A DNA stretch of 64,000 nt, taken from assembly GCA_964352675.1 (NCBI GenBank), contig CAYGSN010000011.1, positions 4,858 through 68,857 of the forward strand, given 5' to 3'. Under the pieces are notes generated by a model, which saw only the letters and a program-made list of their open reading frames with translations, had not been told where the DNA came from and ran no database searches. The translations under genes and the position numbers were made by a program. Shown piece by piece: positions 1-8,771 of the stretch. The DNA comes from CAYGSN01 sp964352675 (GTDB lineage Bacteria > Pseudomonadota > Alphaproteobacteria > Micavibrionales > Micavibrionaceae). How positions within the stretch are numbered: the stretch's first letter is position 1; every line of letters begins with the position of its first letter.

Positions 1-734
1 GGCGGACCGACAACAATAACAATCTCACCCCTGGGCGATCCGTTTTCTTCGTAATAGGATAGCAATTCCGCAGCACTGCCCCGGCGCGTTTCCTCATACA
101 ACTTGGTAATTTCACGCACCACTGCAATCTCGCGCGTGCCCATTACCGCCTCTATGTCCGCCAGGCTTTTATCCAGCCGATTCGCGCTCTCATAAAAAAC
201 CAGAGTGGCCGGAACCGACGCCCATTGCTGCAGAACCTCTTTCCTGACACCAGACTTTGCCGGTAAAAACCCCAAAAAAGTAAATGCATCGGATGGCAAA
301 CCCGAAAGCTGTAGGGCCGGCAACACCGCATTCGCGCCCGGCACCGCACTTATATATATTCCCCTCTCCCGGCAAGCTTTAACCAGCTTATACCCCGGAT
401 CACTGATCAATGGTGCTCCCGCATCGCTGACCAGCGCCAGCATCGCCCCGTCCTCCAGTTTCTTCAAAACCGCCTCGCGCGCTTTTGCATCGCTGTGATC
501 GTTGTAGATTTTCAGTGTTTTCTTAATCCCGTAATGCGCCAGCAATTTTCCGGTCACCCGCGTATCCTCGCACAGCACCGCATCGGCAACACTCAGAATA
601 TCCAGCGCGCGCAACCCCATATCACCCAAATTCCCGATCGCTGTAGAGACGACATACAGGCCCGGCTTTAAATTCTGCTGCCTTTCAGGCGGGAGTAGCC
701 AGCGCGATTTTTTTTCTGTAGGGTTTTGTTTCAT
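1..734 (-). CDS. rsmI: 16S rRNA (cytidine-1402-2'-O)-methyltransferase RsmI, 3' end cut by window
   Basis: Reading the reverse strand from the ATG at 734 gives an open frame to the window edge (about 244 residues). After a polar N-terminal extension comes GLYVVSTAIGNLGD, the SAM-binding start of the tetrapyrrole-methylase fold, then CEDTR, SDAGAPLISDPG and PGANAVLPALQLSGLP, all hallmarks of RsmI (YraL). The family 2'-O-methylates C1402 of 16S rRNA in the decoding centre. The C-terminus lies outside the window. It is divergent from an LpoA-like lipoprotein gene, the same neighbour pairing as yraL/yraM in gammaproteobacteria. Only 36 bp separate the two starts, so the promoters must lie in or next to that gap. 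Confidence 0.93.
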   Translation of the reverse strand, partial: MKQNPTEKKSRWLLPPERQQNLKPGLYVVSTAIGNLGDMGLRALDILSVADAVLCEDTRVTGKLLAHYGIKKTLKIYNDHSDAKAREAVLKKLEDGAMLALVSDAGAPLISDPGYKLVKACRERGIYISAVPGANAVLPALQLSGLPSDAFTFLGFLPAKSGVRKEVLQQWASVPATLVFYESANRLDKSLADIEAVMGTREIAVVREITKLYEETRRGSAAELLSYYEENGSPRGEIVIVVGP

Positions 735-770
735 TCTTTAAACTTCATTTGCTTGTAGGAGAATAGCACC

Positions 771-2186
771 GTGATGGCCCGCTTGAAAAGAAACAGAGTA
801 AACCTTTTTCCCTCAACATTGCTCCCTCTTTTTCTGTGCCTGTTCATCTTTATGCTCGGCGCCTGTACCGGCGGCGGATACAGCGCGCGCCCATGGGAGT
901 CCTCATCCGCGCAAAACCAGAGCGCCCAGCAGCCCCCACGTCCGCTTTCTGACATCTACCGCGAAGGACGGACTCCGGACACTACAGCAGATTCCACGCA
1001 AACTTCGGCGGACAGCAATATGGACGGCAGGCTTCAGGATTCGTTCCAATCGGCGCAACCGCCCGCGCTCATCCCGCCTGCAGATGATGGACTTCCGCCT
1101 GTAAAAGTCGGCTTGCTCCTGCCGCTCAGCGGACAACATGCATCCCTGGGCCAGGCCATGCTCAAGGCCGCGCAAATGGCGTTGTTTGAAATCGGACACA
1201 ACCGCTTTGAACTTGTTCCCCGCGACACCAAAGGCACGGCGCAGGGCGCGCGCGATGCCGCACAAAGCGCAATCCAGAATGGGGTCGGCCTTCTTCTCGG
1301 CCCGGTTTTTGCCGATGCCGTTCGCGCGGTAAAACCTGTCGCGGCTTCGGCCCGTATCAATCTGATCGGTTATTCGACAGACTGGACTTTGGCGGGAGAA
1401 AACACCTTCATTATGGGATTCCTGCCGTTTGACCAGGTCGAGCGCGTGGTGAATTATGCCGCATCTCAAAATATCGGGCGCGTCAGCGTTCTGGCCCCGA
1501 ACACCGAATACGGGCGCAGCGTAATTTCCGCCTACCGCTCCGCGGCTGGCCGCGCGGCTTTACCGACAACCAAAGTGGAAATGTTTTCCGCAGGTAGCAG
1601 CAACCTCTCCCCCACAGTGCGCAATTTTGCCGATTACGACAGCCGCCAGACACAGGCGCAGCAAAATCCGGGTTTCGCCCCGGAACTTCCTTTCGAAGCC
1701 GTTCTGATGCCGATGGGCGGGGAACTTGCACTTTCTGTTTCCAACCTTCTGACGCAATACGATGTTCCGCCGGGACAGGTGAAGCGCCTCGGCACCGGAT
1801 TGTTTGACGATCTCGGACTGGCCTCGGAGCCGAGCCTGGAAGGTGCATGGTTCGCTGCCCCCTCGCCGCGCCAGCGCCAGAGTTTCGAGCAGCGCTATTT
1901 CGATACCTATAAATCCTCGCCGCCACGCCTGGCATCGCTGGCTTACGACTCTGCCGCTTTGGCTGCCGTATTGGCTCAACGTGGGCTAAAATCCGGCGGC
2001 AGAGCGGCCTTTGATGCCGCCTCAATTTCCAATCCAAATGGATTTTCCGGGGTGGATGGGATTTTCAGGTTCCGCAATGACGGGCTGGTAGAGCGTGGGC
2101 TGGCTGTGCTGGAATATTACCGCGGCAATATCCGCGTCATTGACGAAGCCCCCGCGACATTCCAGCAGGCCGAACAAAAGTTTTAG
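771..2186 (+). CDS. Penicillin-binding protein activator (LpoA/YraM-like) lipoprotein, periplasmic-binding fold
   Basis: The N-terminus is a lipoprotein signal with a hydrophobic stretch and lipobox LGAC; the lipidated Cys is about residue 31-32. A Pro/Ser/Gln-rich linker follows to about residue 100. The rest is a type I periplasmic-binding fold beginning VKVGLLLPLSGQHASLGQAM, as in branched-chain amino-acid binding proteins and the C-terminal half of LpoA. There is no N-terminal TPR domain like that of E. coli LpoA, so the protein is shorter. Its place beside rsmI supports a cell-wall synthase activator rather than a transport receptor; that role is inferred. Two starts are possible: GTG at 771, 9 nt after AGGAG at 757-761, or ATG at 774, 12 nt after it. 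Confidence 0.8.
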   Translation: MMARLKRNRVNLFPSTLLPLFLCLFIFMLGACTGGGYSARPWESSSAQNQSAQQPPRPLSDIYREGRTPDTTADSTQTSADSNMDGRLQDSFQSAQPPALIPPADDGLPPVKVGLLLPLSGQHASLGQAMLKAAQMALFEIGHNRFELVPRDTKGTAQGARDAAQSAIQNGVGLLLGPVFADAVRAVKPVAASARINLIGYSTDWTLAGENTFIMGFLPFDQVERVVNYAASQNIGRVSVLAPNTEYGRSVISAYRSAAGRAALPTTKVEMFSAGSSNLSPTVRNFADYDSRQTQAQQNPGFAPELPFEAVLMPMGGELALSVSNLLTQYDVPPGQVKRLGTGLFDDLGLASEPSLEGAWFAAPSPRQRQSFEQRYFDTYKSSPPRLASLAYDSAALAAVLAQRGLKSGGRAAFDAASISNPNGFSGVDGIFRFRNDGLVERGLAVLEYYRGNIRVIDEAPATFQQAEQKF

Positions 2187-2196
2187 CCGTAATTTT

Positions 2197-3168
2197 CTAG
2201 TCCTGCGTCTTCGCCTGACGCGCAGTCTCCAACGAGGATACTATCCCCATGGCGCCGCTATTCTTTGCTTCAAGACGTTTTTGCATCGCCCCAAAAATCA
2301 GGCGCGGGATGTTCACATCACAACATGATTCAATGCCCTTAAACCCCGGAAACGTATTGGCTTCGCAAATCGTATAACCGTTTTCATCATAAAGCAGGTC
2401 AATTCCTGCAATCTGGATGTTCAAAATTTCAGCCGTCTTCACCGCGATATCAATCGCATCCTGATCCGGGTGGATCTCCACCACGCTCCCGCCCTGGCTG
2501 AAATTTGCTTTGAACCCACCATCCTTGGCCCGGCGCTCCATCGCCGCAACAACCTCGCCATCGATCACAAATAGACGGATATCCCGGCCCTTGCTCTTGG
2601 CAATAAACTTCTGGAAGATCAACTGGATATTCGGGCTCGTCTCGGCGATCAACCCCATCAGATCCTGGAACGCCGCCCGGTTTTCCATCAAAAATACGCC
2701 GGTTCCGTTTACACCCAACAGGGTTTTTACAACAACGGGGAACCCAATTTTATCTTCCACCAGATCAATATTCACCGGAAACTTCGCCAGCATCGTCGAT
2801 GGCGTAGGCAGCGAGCTTTCAATCAAAACCTGATGGGTGTGCAGCTTGTCCGCCACCATCTCAATACAGGCCGAATTGTTGTAAACATAAACGCCCAGGC
2901 GCTCAAGCTGGCGGATAACGGCCAGCGCAAAATAACCGGTATCAATCACATATGTGCGCGGCAAAACGAAATCCGGCAGCGGCATCAGATTGCCGTCAAT
3001 CAAAACCGATTCCCGGTCTTCCTCACTCACCAACAGATCAAACTGCTCGGGATGAAAAACCTTTACATCAATGCCCATCTCCCGCCCCTCGGCAAGAAAA
3101 CGGCGAATTTCAAAGGCTTCTGAAGAGGATGATTCTACCTCTTCATTAAATAAAATCCAGACTTCCAT
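2197..3168 (-). CDS. RimK-family ATP-grasp alpha-L-glutamate ligase-like protein
   Basis: 323 residues from the ATG at 3168 (MEVWILFNEE). The frame stays open for another 34 codons upstream, but those residues are basic and unlike the family. ATP-grasp features are FPVVVKTLLGVNGTGVFL (ATP-binding lysine and glycine-rich loop), the RDIRLFVIDGEVVAAMER core strand, and GIDLLYDENGYTICEANTFPGFKGIE (metal-binding Asp/Glu/Asn). RimK-type ligases join glutamate or other amino acids to protein C-termini, coenzyme F420 or small peptides; the substrate here cannot be told. It converges on the LpoA-like gene with a 10-bp gap. CDVNIPRLIFGAM near the end resembles RimK-like proteins of cyanobacteria and proteobacteria. 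Confidence 0.85.
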   Translation of the reverse strand: MEVWILFNEEVESSSSEAFEIRRFLAEGREMGIDVKVFHPEQFDLLVSEEDRESVLIDGNLMPLPDFVLPRTYVIDTGYFALAVIRQLERLGVYVYNNSACIEMVADKLHTHQVLIESSLPTPSTMLAKFPVNIDLVEDKIGFPVVVKTLLGVNGTGVFLMENRAAFQDLMGLIAETSPNIQLIFQKFIAKSKGRDIRLFVIDGEVVAAMERRAKDGGFKANFSQGGSVVEIHPDQDAIDIAVKTAEILNIQIAGIDLLYDENGYTICEANTFPGFKGIESCCDVNIPRLIFGAMQKRLEAKNSGAMGIVSSLETARQAKTQD

Positions 3169-3480
3169 GCAGTGGGGTTCCCTCTTCCTGCTGCTGTTTC
3201 TTTCAGTTTTAAAACGGTGTCTTATTTCATGAACACCCATCAATTTAAAGGAAAAATTTCCTCTGCACAAATCCCCTGGATTTTAAGGGTGTTGCGGGCA
3301 ATTGTGGAGCCGCATGCCGTTGAAGAATCTCCCTCAAACGAAAATATCAATACAATAATATTAACATAGCATTTAATTATGCATACCCGCATGTTTTTGT
3401 GTTTTTCCTCTTGCCTTCACGATCATTTTGGGGAATGATGCTTTCTAATTCGATACGACAAGTTTTTAAATGAGGATCTC
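3169..3480. other. 312-bp AT-rich intergenic region between RimK-like and TetR genes
   Basis: No credible coding frame was seen. Both flanking genes read away from this region, so it must hold both promoters. A short inverted repeat near its right end is listed separately. A run of AT-rich sequence at about 3340-3385 could carry the -10 elements, but no clear -35/-10 pair stands out. Confidence 0.5.
3422..3439. promoter_or_regulatory. Perfect inverted repeat upstream of tetR-type gene, candidate operator
   Basis: ATCATT, a 6-nt spacer (TTGGGG), then AATGAT: perfect 6-bp arms centred about 50 bp before the regulator start at 3481. TetR-family proteins commonly repress their own gene through a short palindrome in this position. 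The assignment is inferred from position and symmetry only. Confidence 0.35.
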
Positions 3481-4143
3481 ATGGCACACACAGCTTTGAA
3501 GGCACAAGACACGCCTGTTGAAACACCAAAAACCCGCGCCCCATCAAACAGCAATGCCCGCACAGAAACTGGCGCGCGCAAGGGGCGCCCGCGCAGCGAA
3601 AAATCACGCAAATCTATTTTGAAAGCGACCAATGCACTGTTGCTGCACACCTCCGTGCAGGAACTCAGCATAGAGGCTATCGCCCGCAAGGCCAAGGTTG
3701 GCAAAACCACAATTTACCGCTGGTGGCCGAACAAAACTGCAATTGTCATGGATGCACTGGTCAACCAGCCGGGCATGCAATCGCCGATGTCCACGCCCAG
3801 AAACAACACCGAAGCCATTGTCATGCAGCTGGACAAGCTGATCCGCCTCCTGCAAAGCAAGAACGGTGAAACGATTGCCCAGCTCTTCAGCGAGGCGCAG
3901 GCCGATCACAAATCCCTTAAAATTTTCGAGGAAAACTTCCTGGCCCCTCTGATTGACGCAATTGAATACAGCGTTGAACAAGGCAAAGAGAACAAGGAGT
4001 TCCGCTCCAGCCTCGACACGAAAACCGCTGTGGATGTACTGTGCGGACCGATTTTCTTCCGCCTGCTATCCCGCCCGGCGGAGCTGGACGACAAATTCCA
4101 TGCCAGTTACCCTAAGGAAGCTGTGCGCCTGATCAGCGCCTAA
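3481..4143 (+). CDS. TetR/AcrR-family transcriptional regulator
   Basis: 220 residues. A disordered, basic N-terminal tail of about 40 residues (GARKGRPRSEKSRKSIL) precedes a TetR DNA-binding domain at about residues 42-90, with LSIEAIARKAKVGKTTIYRWW as the helix-turn-helix. The C-terminal ligand domain contains a TetR_C-like stretch ending in DVLCGPIFFRLLSRPAELDD, typical of the AcrR branch. GAGGATCTC lies directly before the ATG at 3481. It converges on glyoxalase I with a 3-bp gap. No efflux gene is adjacent, so the target is unknown; it may regulate itself and the divergent RimK-like gene. Confidence 0.9.
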   Translation: MAHTALKAQDTPVETPKTRAPSNSNARTETGARKGRPRSEKSRKSILKATNALLLHTSVQELSIEAIARKAKVGKTTIYRWWPNKTAIVMDALVNQPGMQSPMSTPRNNTEAIVMQLDKLIRLLQSKNGETIAQLFSEAQADHKSLKIFEENFLAPLIDAIEYSVEQGKENKEFRSSLDTKTAVDVLCGPIFFRLLSRPAELDDKFHASYPKEAVRLISA

Positions 4144-4146
4144 TAA

Positions 4147-4608
4147 TTACCAGATTCCGATATTTTCTGCAGAGGCCCAGGGCTCTTTCGGCTCCAGGGC
4201 CTCTCCTTTTTGCAGCAGCTCAATTGAAATCCCGTCAGGGGATTTGATAAACGCCATGTGGCCATCGCGCGGCGGGCGGTTGATCGTCACTCCGGCCTTC
4301 TCCAGCTTTTCGCACATCTCATAGATATTATCGACCCGGTAAGCCAGATGCCCAAAATTCCGGCCGCCGGAATAGTCCTCAACCTTGCCGTTTTCATCCG
4401 GCCAGTTATAGGTCAGCTCCACCATCGGGGCCTTGTTCTTTTTTGCGCGCTCTACATCATGCGGGGCCGCCAGAAAGATCAAAGTAAAACGGCCGGATTC
4501 ATTTTCCATGCGGCTGATTTCCACCAGTCCTAACTTACCACAGTAAAAATCCAGAGATGCCTCTACATCCTGAACCCTCACCATTGTGTGCAGATATTCC
4601 AAACTCAT
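4147..4608 (-). CDS. gloA: Lactoylglutathione lyase (glyoxalase I)
   Basis: 153 residues from the ATG at 4608. This start sits 6 nt after AAGGAG, whereas the in-frame ATG at 4614 abuts that Shine-Dalgarno sequence and is less likely. The four metal ligands of proteobacterial GlxI are all visible: His7 (LHTMVRV), Glu64 (VELTYNW), His87 (FGHLAYRVDN) and Glu130 (ISIELLQ). The enzyme isomerises the hemithioacetal of methylglyoxal and glutathione to S-lactoylglutathione in the cytosol. The ELTYNW and GHLAYRVDN segments are close to the E. coli, Ni-dependent class. Confidence 0.95.
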   Translation of the reverse strand: MSLEYLHTMVRVQDVEASLDFYCGKLGLVEISRMENESGRFTLIFLAAPHDVERAKKNKAPMVELTYNWPDENGKVEDYSGGRNFGHLAYRVDNIYEMCEKLEKAGVTINRPPRDGHMAFIKSPDGISIELLQKGEALEPKEPWASAENIGIW

Positions 4609-4675
4609 CGCCATCTCCTTACTTTTGCTGAATTCCAGCTTTGTATTTTTGCCTTTAATACTCTAATCTGTTCCC

Positions 4676-5962
4676 ATGTTTAAAGAATTCAACCCTGCGG
4701 ACGTTCTCCAGACAATAAAAACATGGCTCGGCGAACATCTGATGACGCCGGATACGTTCTTTCAGTTTGCCATTATCGTCGGATCCTTCATGCTCGGCGG
4801 GGTGGGTTACCGCCTTGTGCGCAAGCGCATGACGGATGCGATCGATAATTCCAAAATGCCCATTCGCGCCAAGCGTACATTCAACAATCTCAAAAAACTG
4901 GCCTTTCCCTGCATTACGCTGGCCATCATGTTTGTCGCCAGCCAGATTGCCGGATTTGATTTTTTCAATCTTGATTTTTATATGACCGACGTGGTCATGA
5001 AACTCTTGCTGGCCTGGGTTGTTATCCGGCTGGCCCTGCAGTTTATGGGCAATCCGGCCATACGCAATATTTTCGCCCTGTCGATCTGGGTTATCGCCGC
5101 GCTCAGCATCTTCGGCATCCTGGACAAGACCACCATGACGCTTGATGCGATCGGCTTTAACATCGGGGATTTCCGCCTCTCCGCCCTGGCTGTTATCAAA
5201 AGTTTACTCTCGCTCTTCATCCTGCTCTACCTCGCGCTCTTTGCCTCCACCTTTGTCGAGCGGAGAGTTTTAAAAAGTAAAAGCCTGACACGATCTTCGC
5301 AGGTCCTGATTGCAAAAATTCTGCGCATTTCCCTGATTGTGATTGCCGTTCTGATCGGCCTGACCAGCGCAGGAATTGACCTGTCAATCTTCGCAGTGCT
5401 CTCCGGGGCCATCGGTCTGGGGATTGGCTTTGGTTTGCAGAAAGTCGTCTCCAACCTGTTCAGTGGCCTGCTCCTGCTTATGGACAAATCCATCACACCC
5501 GGCGATGTGATCGAGATTCAAGACAGCGGCACCTTCGGCTGGGTCAACCATATGGGCGCACGCTACACCGAAATCATCACGCGCGACAATAAATCCTATC
5601 TGATTCCGAACGAAGATTTCGTGACGCAGCGCGTGATCAACTGGTCTCACGGCAGCCGCCTGATCCGCCTGGAAACCAAATTCGGCGTGCATTACGACTC
5701 CGATCCGCATCAGGTCATCGCCATTGCAAAAGAAGCCGCCAAACGCCCAGAGCGTGTGGTGGACGACCGCGAGCCCGTCTGCTGGATCACCGAATTCGGC
5801 GACAACTCCATCAATTTAACATTGCGGTTCTGGATTAAAGATGCCGAGGGTGGGGTTTCAAATGTTACCGGAGAGGTGCTTCTCGCTCTCTGGGACGCAC
5901 TGAAAGAGAACAATATCAAGATCCCTTATCCACACCGCGAAGTTTATATTCATCAAAGCTAG
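4676..5962 (+). CDS. MscS-family mechanosensitive ion channel
   Basis: 428 residues with about five to six membrane segments. The last is the glycine/alanine-rich pore helix (IFAVLSGAIGLGIGFGLQKVVSNLFSG spread over about residues 238-265), followed by the MscS beta domain (LLMDKSITPGDVIEIQDSGTFGWV, then IPNEDFVTQRVINWSH). MscS channels open on membrane tension to release solutes during hypo-osmotic shock. The C-terminal alpha/beta domain ends KIPYPHREVYIH, typical of the family. It is longer than E. coli MscS (286 aa) because of extra N-terminal helices. It overlaps the convergent unknown gene by 4 bp. Confidence 0.92.
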   Translation: MFKEFNPADVLQTIKTWLGEHLMTPDTFFQFAIIVGSFMLGGVGYRLVRKRMTDAIDNSKMPIRAKRTFNNLKKLAFPCITLAIMFVASQIAGFDFFNLDFYMTDVVMKLLLAWVVIRLALQFMGNPAIRNIFALSIWVIAALSIFGILDKTTMTLDAIGFNIGDFRLSALAVIKSLLSLFILLYLALFASTFVERRVLKSKSLTRSSQVLIAKILRISLIVIAVLIGLTSAGIDLSIFAVLSGAIGLGIGFGLQKVVSNLFSGLLLLMDKSITPGDVIEIQDSGTFGWVNHMGARYTEIITRDNKSYLIPNEDFVTQRVINWSHGSRLIRLETKFGVHYDSDPHQVIAIAKEAAKRPERVVDDREPVCWITEFGDNSINLTLRFWIKDAEGGVSNVTGEVLLALWDALKENNIKIPYPHREVYIHQS

Positions 5963-7944
5963 ATTTTATCAAACTGCGCGAACGGATCATACGCGTGAAT
6001 ATTCATGTTGGGGGCCGTTAAAACAACCTCCCATTCCTTACCCAGCGTGCCGTCCCCGATATCCCAGTCCTCCGGCCAGAACTCCTCTTCCTCGGCTTCA
6101 ATCCCGGTACACCAGCACGGGACATGAAACCTGCTTCCCGCCAGTTCCTGTCCGGTCTTTCGTCTTACAATTTCCGCTATCGGCTCCATCGTTTTCTTGC
6201 GGATTCCGGTTGCGCGAGAGAACAGCTCGTAAATATGCAACTTGGTATCGCTGGCCTGCCCTTCATCGCCTCTGATCTCATAATCGACAAGCCGTTCCGT
6301 TTCGTCGGCGAATTCTTCAAAACTAACCGTCTTCACAGAAACAGCAGGCGTTCCCGGACGGTTCACAACCTTGATGATCCCGCGTTCGTTGAACTCCTCC
6401 TTCAGGCGGGTGGGAAACTGCACCTGTGAATCCACATCCAGATCCGGGCGCACAGCCATGTAACTGGTCTTCGTCCCCGTTTCCGGCGAAATGTGATAAA
6501 ACGCCACCACCCCGTTGGGCATGATGCTGGTCATCATATCGTCATTCAACGGCATATAAACCGAGGCATAGAGCCTGTTCTGCAATGTCGAAAGCCAGTG
6601 CTCCGGGTCGGTGAATTTTGAATACGGCGTGCACGGCTGGTCGTCAAACTTGATCCCTGCCGCCTCCTGCGAAATCGGCTCAAAATACGGCAGGAATTCC
6701 GGGGCGATCTTGGGGCACCACCGATCCTCATTACCCGGCGTTTGCGCAATATAGCGATGCGCCAGCCGCGAATGCCGGATGCTGAACCCCAGCCTGGCCT
6801 TTTGCTTCTGGATCCAGATATCAACCCGCGACCAGCTTTTAAGCATGCTTTCTTCGGCCGCCATATCCGTCAAAGACCGCCCGACCGCCGCTATTGTTGA
6901 AACACTGGCACCTATCAAACGCGTCAGCTTAACCGATGAAAACACCGCGGGAGCACCCGATACCAGCGCGGCCGTCAGCACCGCACGATAAACTTTTTTC
7001 TTTTTAAAGCCATGGCTGGCGCTCAGCGTCGTTCTAAAAATATGTGATATGGGGTCGCGGATTTTATCGATCATCCGCAGCGGCGATTTCCCAGCCCATA
7101 TCCTATAAGCGCGGCTGACAATCGCATTCTTTTGCTCTTCCGGTGTATCGTCGGCCGGCGGGCGCAATTCGGCCCAGTCCCGGAAAGCAAACATAAAGGC
7201 TTGTTCATAGGTATCGAACGTCCCCTGCCCCTGCCCCAGGGAAAAGGCACGGCCCAGAAACCCGCGCGGTGGCTTGTCGTCAATTTTAATGAACCGGTCT
7301 ATATCACTGGTTTCCAGCTTTTCATTTTCAACATACAGGCGAACATCCCACTTGCCGTCACTACGCTCAAAAATGCCATAAGCCAGCTCACCGTTTGTCA
7401 GCTTGTATACTTCTTTCGGATTGGCCGGATCGTCCTGCGGCACAAGATCGGTCAGGTTCGCCATCATCAGATTGAGGTGATTGGCGCTGGCATCGCGCAG
7501 CTCGGTGAAATGCTCCATCATGGCGCGGCTCATATAGCCGCCGCCAGCGGCCTTACCAACAAAACTCTTACCCCTGCCGTCAATCGTGTCAACTTCCACC
7601 GCATCGACCATATAGGCCCGATGGTCCGGCTTAAGGCGCCATTGCCCCTGATTGTTCTTCACAGGCTTCAAACAGCCGGGATCATAAGAGGCCAGCAAAA
7701 CCCGAACATGACCATGACCGGGAAGCCTGATCCGAAAGGGCCGGTAATGGCAATTCGATGTCCGGATCATACCATTCAGTTCCCAATCCTCATCTGTCCA
7801 TTTTTCGCTGTTGCGCGGATTGGGCGGGCCGAAATAAATCGCATCGTTATTCGCAAACAACCGGTCCAGCAGCGCCAGCCCGCGCCGGCGCATAATCGCA
7901 GCAAAATTAATAGGGATCGGTGCTGTCTTTCGGACTGCTTTCAC
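5959..7944 (-). CDS. Unknown 661-residue protein, one possible membrane segment
   Basis: Long frame starting at GTG 7944, 6 nt after AAAGG. I do not recognise a family. The N-terminal 200 residues are mixed alpha/beta with a Tyr- and Gly-rich stretch (KAAGGGYMSRAMMEHF). A basic segment (KKKKVYRAVL) precedes an alanine/valine-rich moderately hydrophobic stretch at about residues 315-350 that could be membrane-associated. The C-terminal 300 residues are acidic with CWCTGIEAEEEEFWPEDWD near the end. No signal peptide is evident. Its size, AT/GC content and codon use resemble its neighbours, so it does not look recently acquired. It could be a secreted or structural protein restricted to this lineage. 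Confidence 0.75.
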   Translation of the reverse strand: MKAVRKTAPIPINFAAIMRRRGLALLDRLFANNDAIYFGPPNPRNSEKWTDEDWELNGMIRTSNCHYRPFRIRLPGHGHVRVLLASYDPGCLKPVKNNQGQWRLKPDHRAYMVDAVEVDTIDGRGKSFVGKAAGGGYMSRAMMEHFTELRDASANHLNLMMANLTDLVPQDDPANPKEVYKLTNGELAYGIFERSDGKWDVRLYVENEKLETSDIDRFIKIDDKPPRGFLGRAFSLGQGQGTFDTYEQAFMFAFRDWAELRPPADDTPEEQKNAIVSRAYRIWAGKSPLRMIDKIRDPISHIFRTTLSASHGFKKKKVYRAVLTAALVSGAPAVFSSVKLTRLIGASVSTIAAVGRSLTDMAAEESMLKSWSRVDIWIQKQKARLGFSIRHSRLAHRYIAQTPGNEDRWCPKIAPEFLPYFEPISQEAAGIKFDDQPCTPYSKFTDPEHWLSTLQNRLYASVYMPLNDDMMTSIMPNGVVAFYHISPETGTKTSYMAVRPDLDVDSQVQFPTRLKEEFNERGIIKVVNRPGTPAVSVKTVSFEEFADETERLVDYEIRGDEGQASDTKLHIYELFSRATGIRKKTMEPIAEIVRRKTGQELAGSRFHVPCWCTGIEAEEEEFWPEDWDIGDGTLGKEWEVVLTAPNMNIHAYDPFAQFDKI

Positions 7945-8014
7945 AACGCGCCTTTACAATAACTCTATGACAATAAGGTTCTATTTTTTGCATAATATGG
8001 CGGTTTCGTCAAAT

Positions 8015-8041
8015 AAAAAGCCCCAGATGCGGGGCTTTTTT
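8015..8041 (-). terminator. Rho-independent terminator downstream of ahpD
   Basis: GCCCC (8020-8024), loop AGATGC, GGGGC (8031-8035), flanked by A-runs on the left and T-runs on the right. Read leftwards it lies about 25-50 bp after the ahpD stop. The flanking A/T runs make it able to work in both directions, and it insulates ahpCD from the unknown gene starting at 7944. Confidence 0.85.
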
Positions 8042-8063
8042 AAAAAACCTGTAATGTAAAAAA

Positions 8064-8615
8064 CTACGCAGCCTGTGCCAGTTGCCCCTGCAAACCCTTT
8101 TCTCCGCTCAAAACAGCAGCCACCGCTGCAATTGTTGAGGCGACACGGATGGCTGTCTGAATCTGCTCCGCTGTAACACCGTGTTTTTTAAGCTCGGCTT
8201 CATGCGCATCAATGCACATGCCACAACCATTAATCGCCGAAACCGCCAGCGACCACAACTCAAAATCGGCCTTCTCTACGCCGGGATTGCCGATCACATT
8301 CATCCGCAACTTGGCTGGCAGTGTCGCATATTCCTTGTTCTTCGCCAGATGCACAAAGCGGTAATAGACATTGTTCATCGCCATGATCGCCGCGGCGGAT
8401 TTCGCGGCATTCACCGCCTCGGGTGAGAGATGTGGCGCAGCTTCGGCTTCAATAAACGCAATCACATCCGCATTGCCCGTTGCCAGAGCTGAGGCCAAAA
8501 ACGTGCCCCAAAGCTGCTGCGGGTTTAAAGTTTCATCATTGCCCATACTGGATAAATTCAGTTTGATATCCTTCGCATAGTCAGGGATTCTATTTTTTAG
8601 AGTATCAAGTGACAT
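8064..8615 (-). CDS. ahpD: Alkyl hydroperoxide reductase AhpD
   Basis: 183 residues. The AhpD catalytic set is intact: Glu119, Cys131, Cys134 and His138 in FELWSLAVSAINGCGMCIDA followed by HE, one residue offset from the mycobacterial numbering as I recall it. AhpD is a carboxymuconolactone-decarboxylase-fold disulfide reductase that re-reduces AhpC, with dihydrolipoamide-linked electrons in Mycobacterium. It lies 156 bp downstream of ahpC on the same strand. That gap carries a large hairpin which may lower or separate ahpD expression. A terminator follows. Confidence 0.96.
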   Translation of the reverse strand: MSLDTLKNRIPDYAKDIKLNLSSMGNDETLNPQQLWGTFLASALATGNADVIAFIEAEAAPHLSPEAVNAAKSAAAIMAMNNVYYRFVHLAKNKEYATLPAKLRMNVIGNPGVEKADFELWSLAVSAINGCGMCIDAHEAELKKHGVTAEQIQTAIRVASTIAAVAAVLSGEKGLQGQLAQAA

Positions 8616-8670
8616 GGTTTTTCTCCTTACTTAATTTTCTATTATTTTCATTCAAAGAGAAATGAGACGA

Positions 8671-8749
8671 AAACCAGGGGTTTGCGAGAACCGGAAGCGT
8701 AAATGTAGACGAACTACATGCGAACCGGATCGGAGCAAACGCCTGGTTT
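8671..8749. repeat. 79-bp imperfect palindrome with nested hairpin in ahpC-ahpD gap
   Basis: Outer arms AAACCAGGGGTTTGC (8671-8685) and GCAAACGCCTGGTTT (8735-8749) match at 14 of 15 positions as an inverted repeat. Inside lies a second hairpin, ATGTAG (8703-8708)/CTACAT (8714-8719), and two copies of GAACCGG flank it (8688-8694 and 8722-8728). The form (outer arms, nested stem, GAACCGG boxes) resembles small intergenic palindromic elements. As RNA it would sit between ahpC and ahpD and could act as an mRNA processing or stability element. No second copy was seen in this window. Confidence 0.7.
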
Positions 8750-8771
8750 GCAGTCCATTTATCACAGAATA

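Noticed and set aside
7132..7962. 276-codon plus-strand frame antisense to the 661-residue unknown
   Set aside because: Rich in Pro, Arg, His and Ile as expected for the reverse complement of a GC-rich gene, no Shine-Dalgarno, and no domain; the minus-strand gene is better supported.
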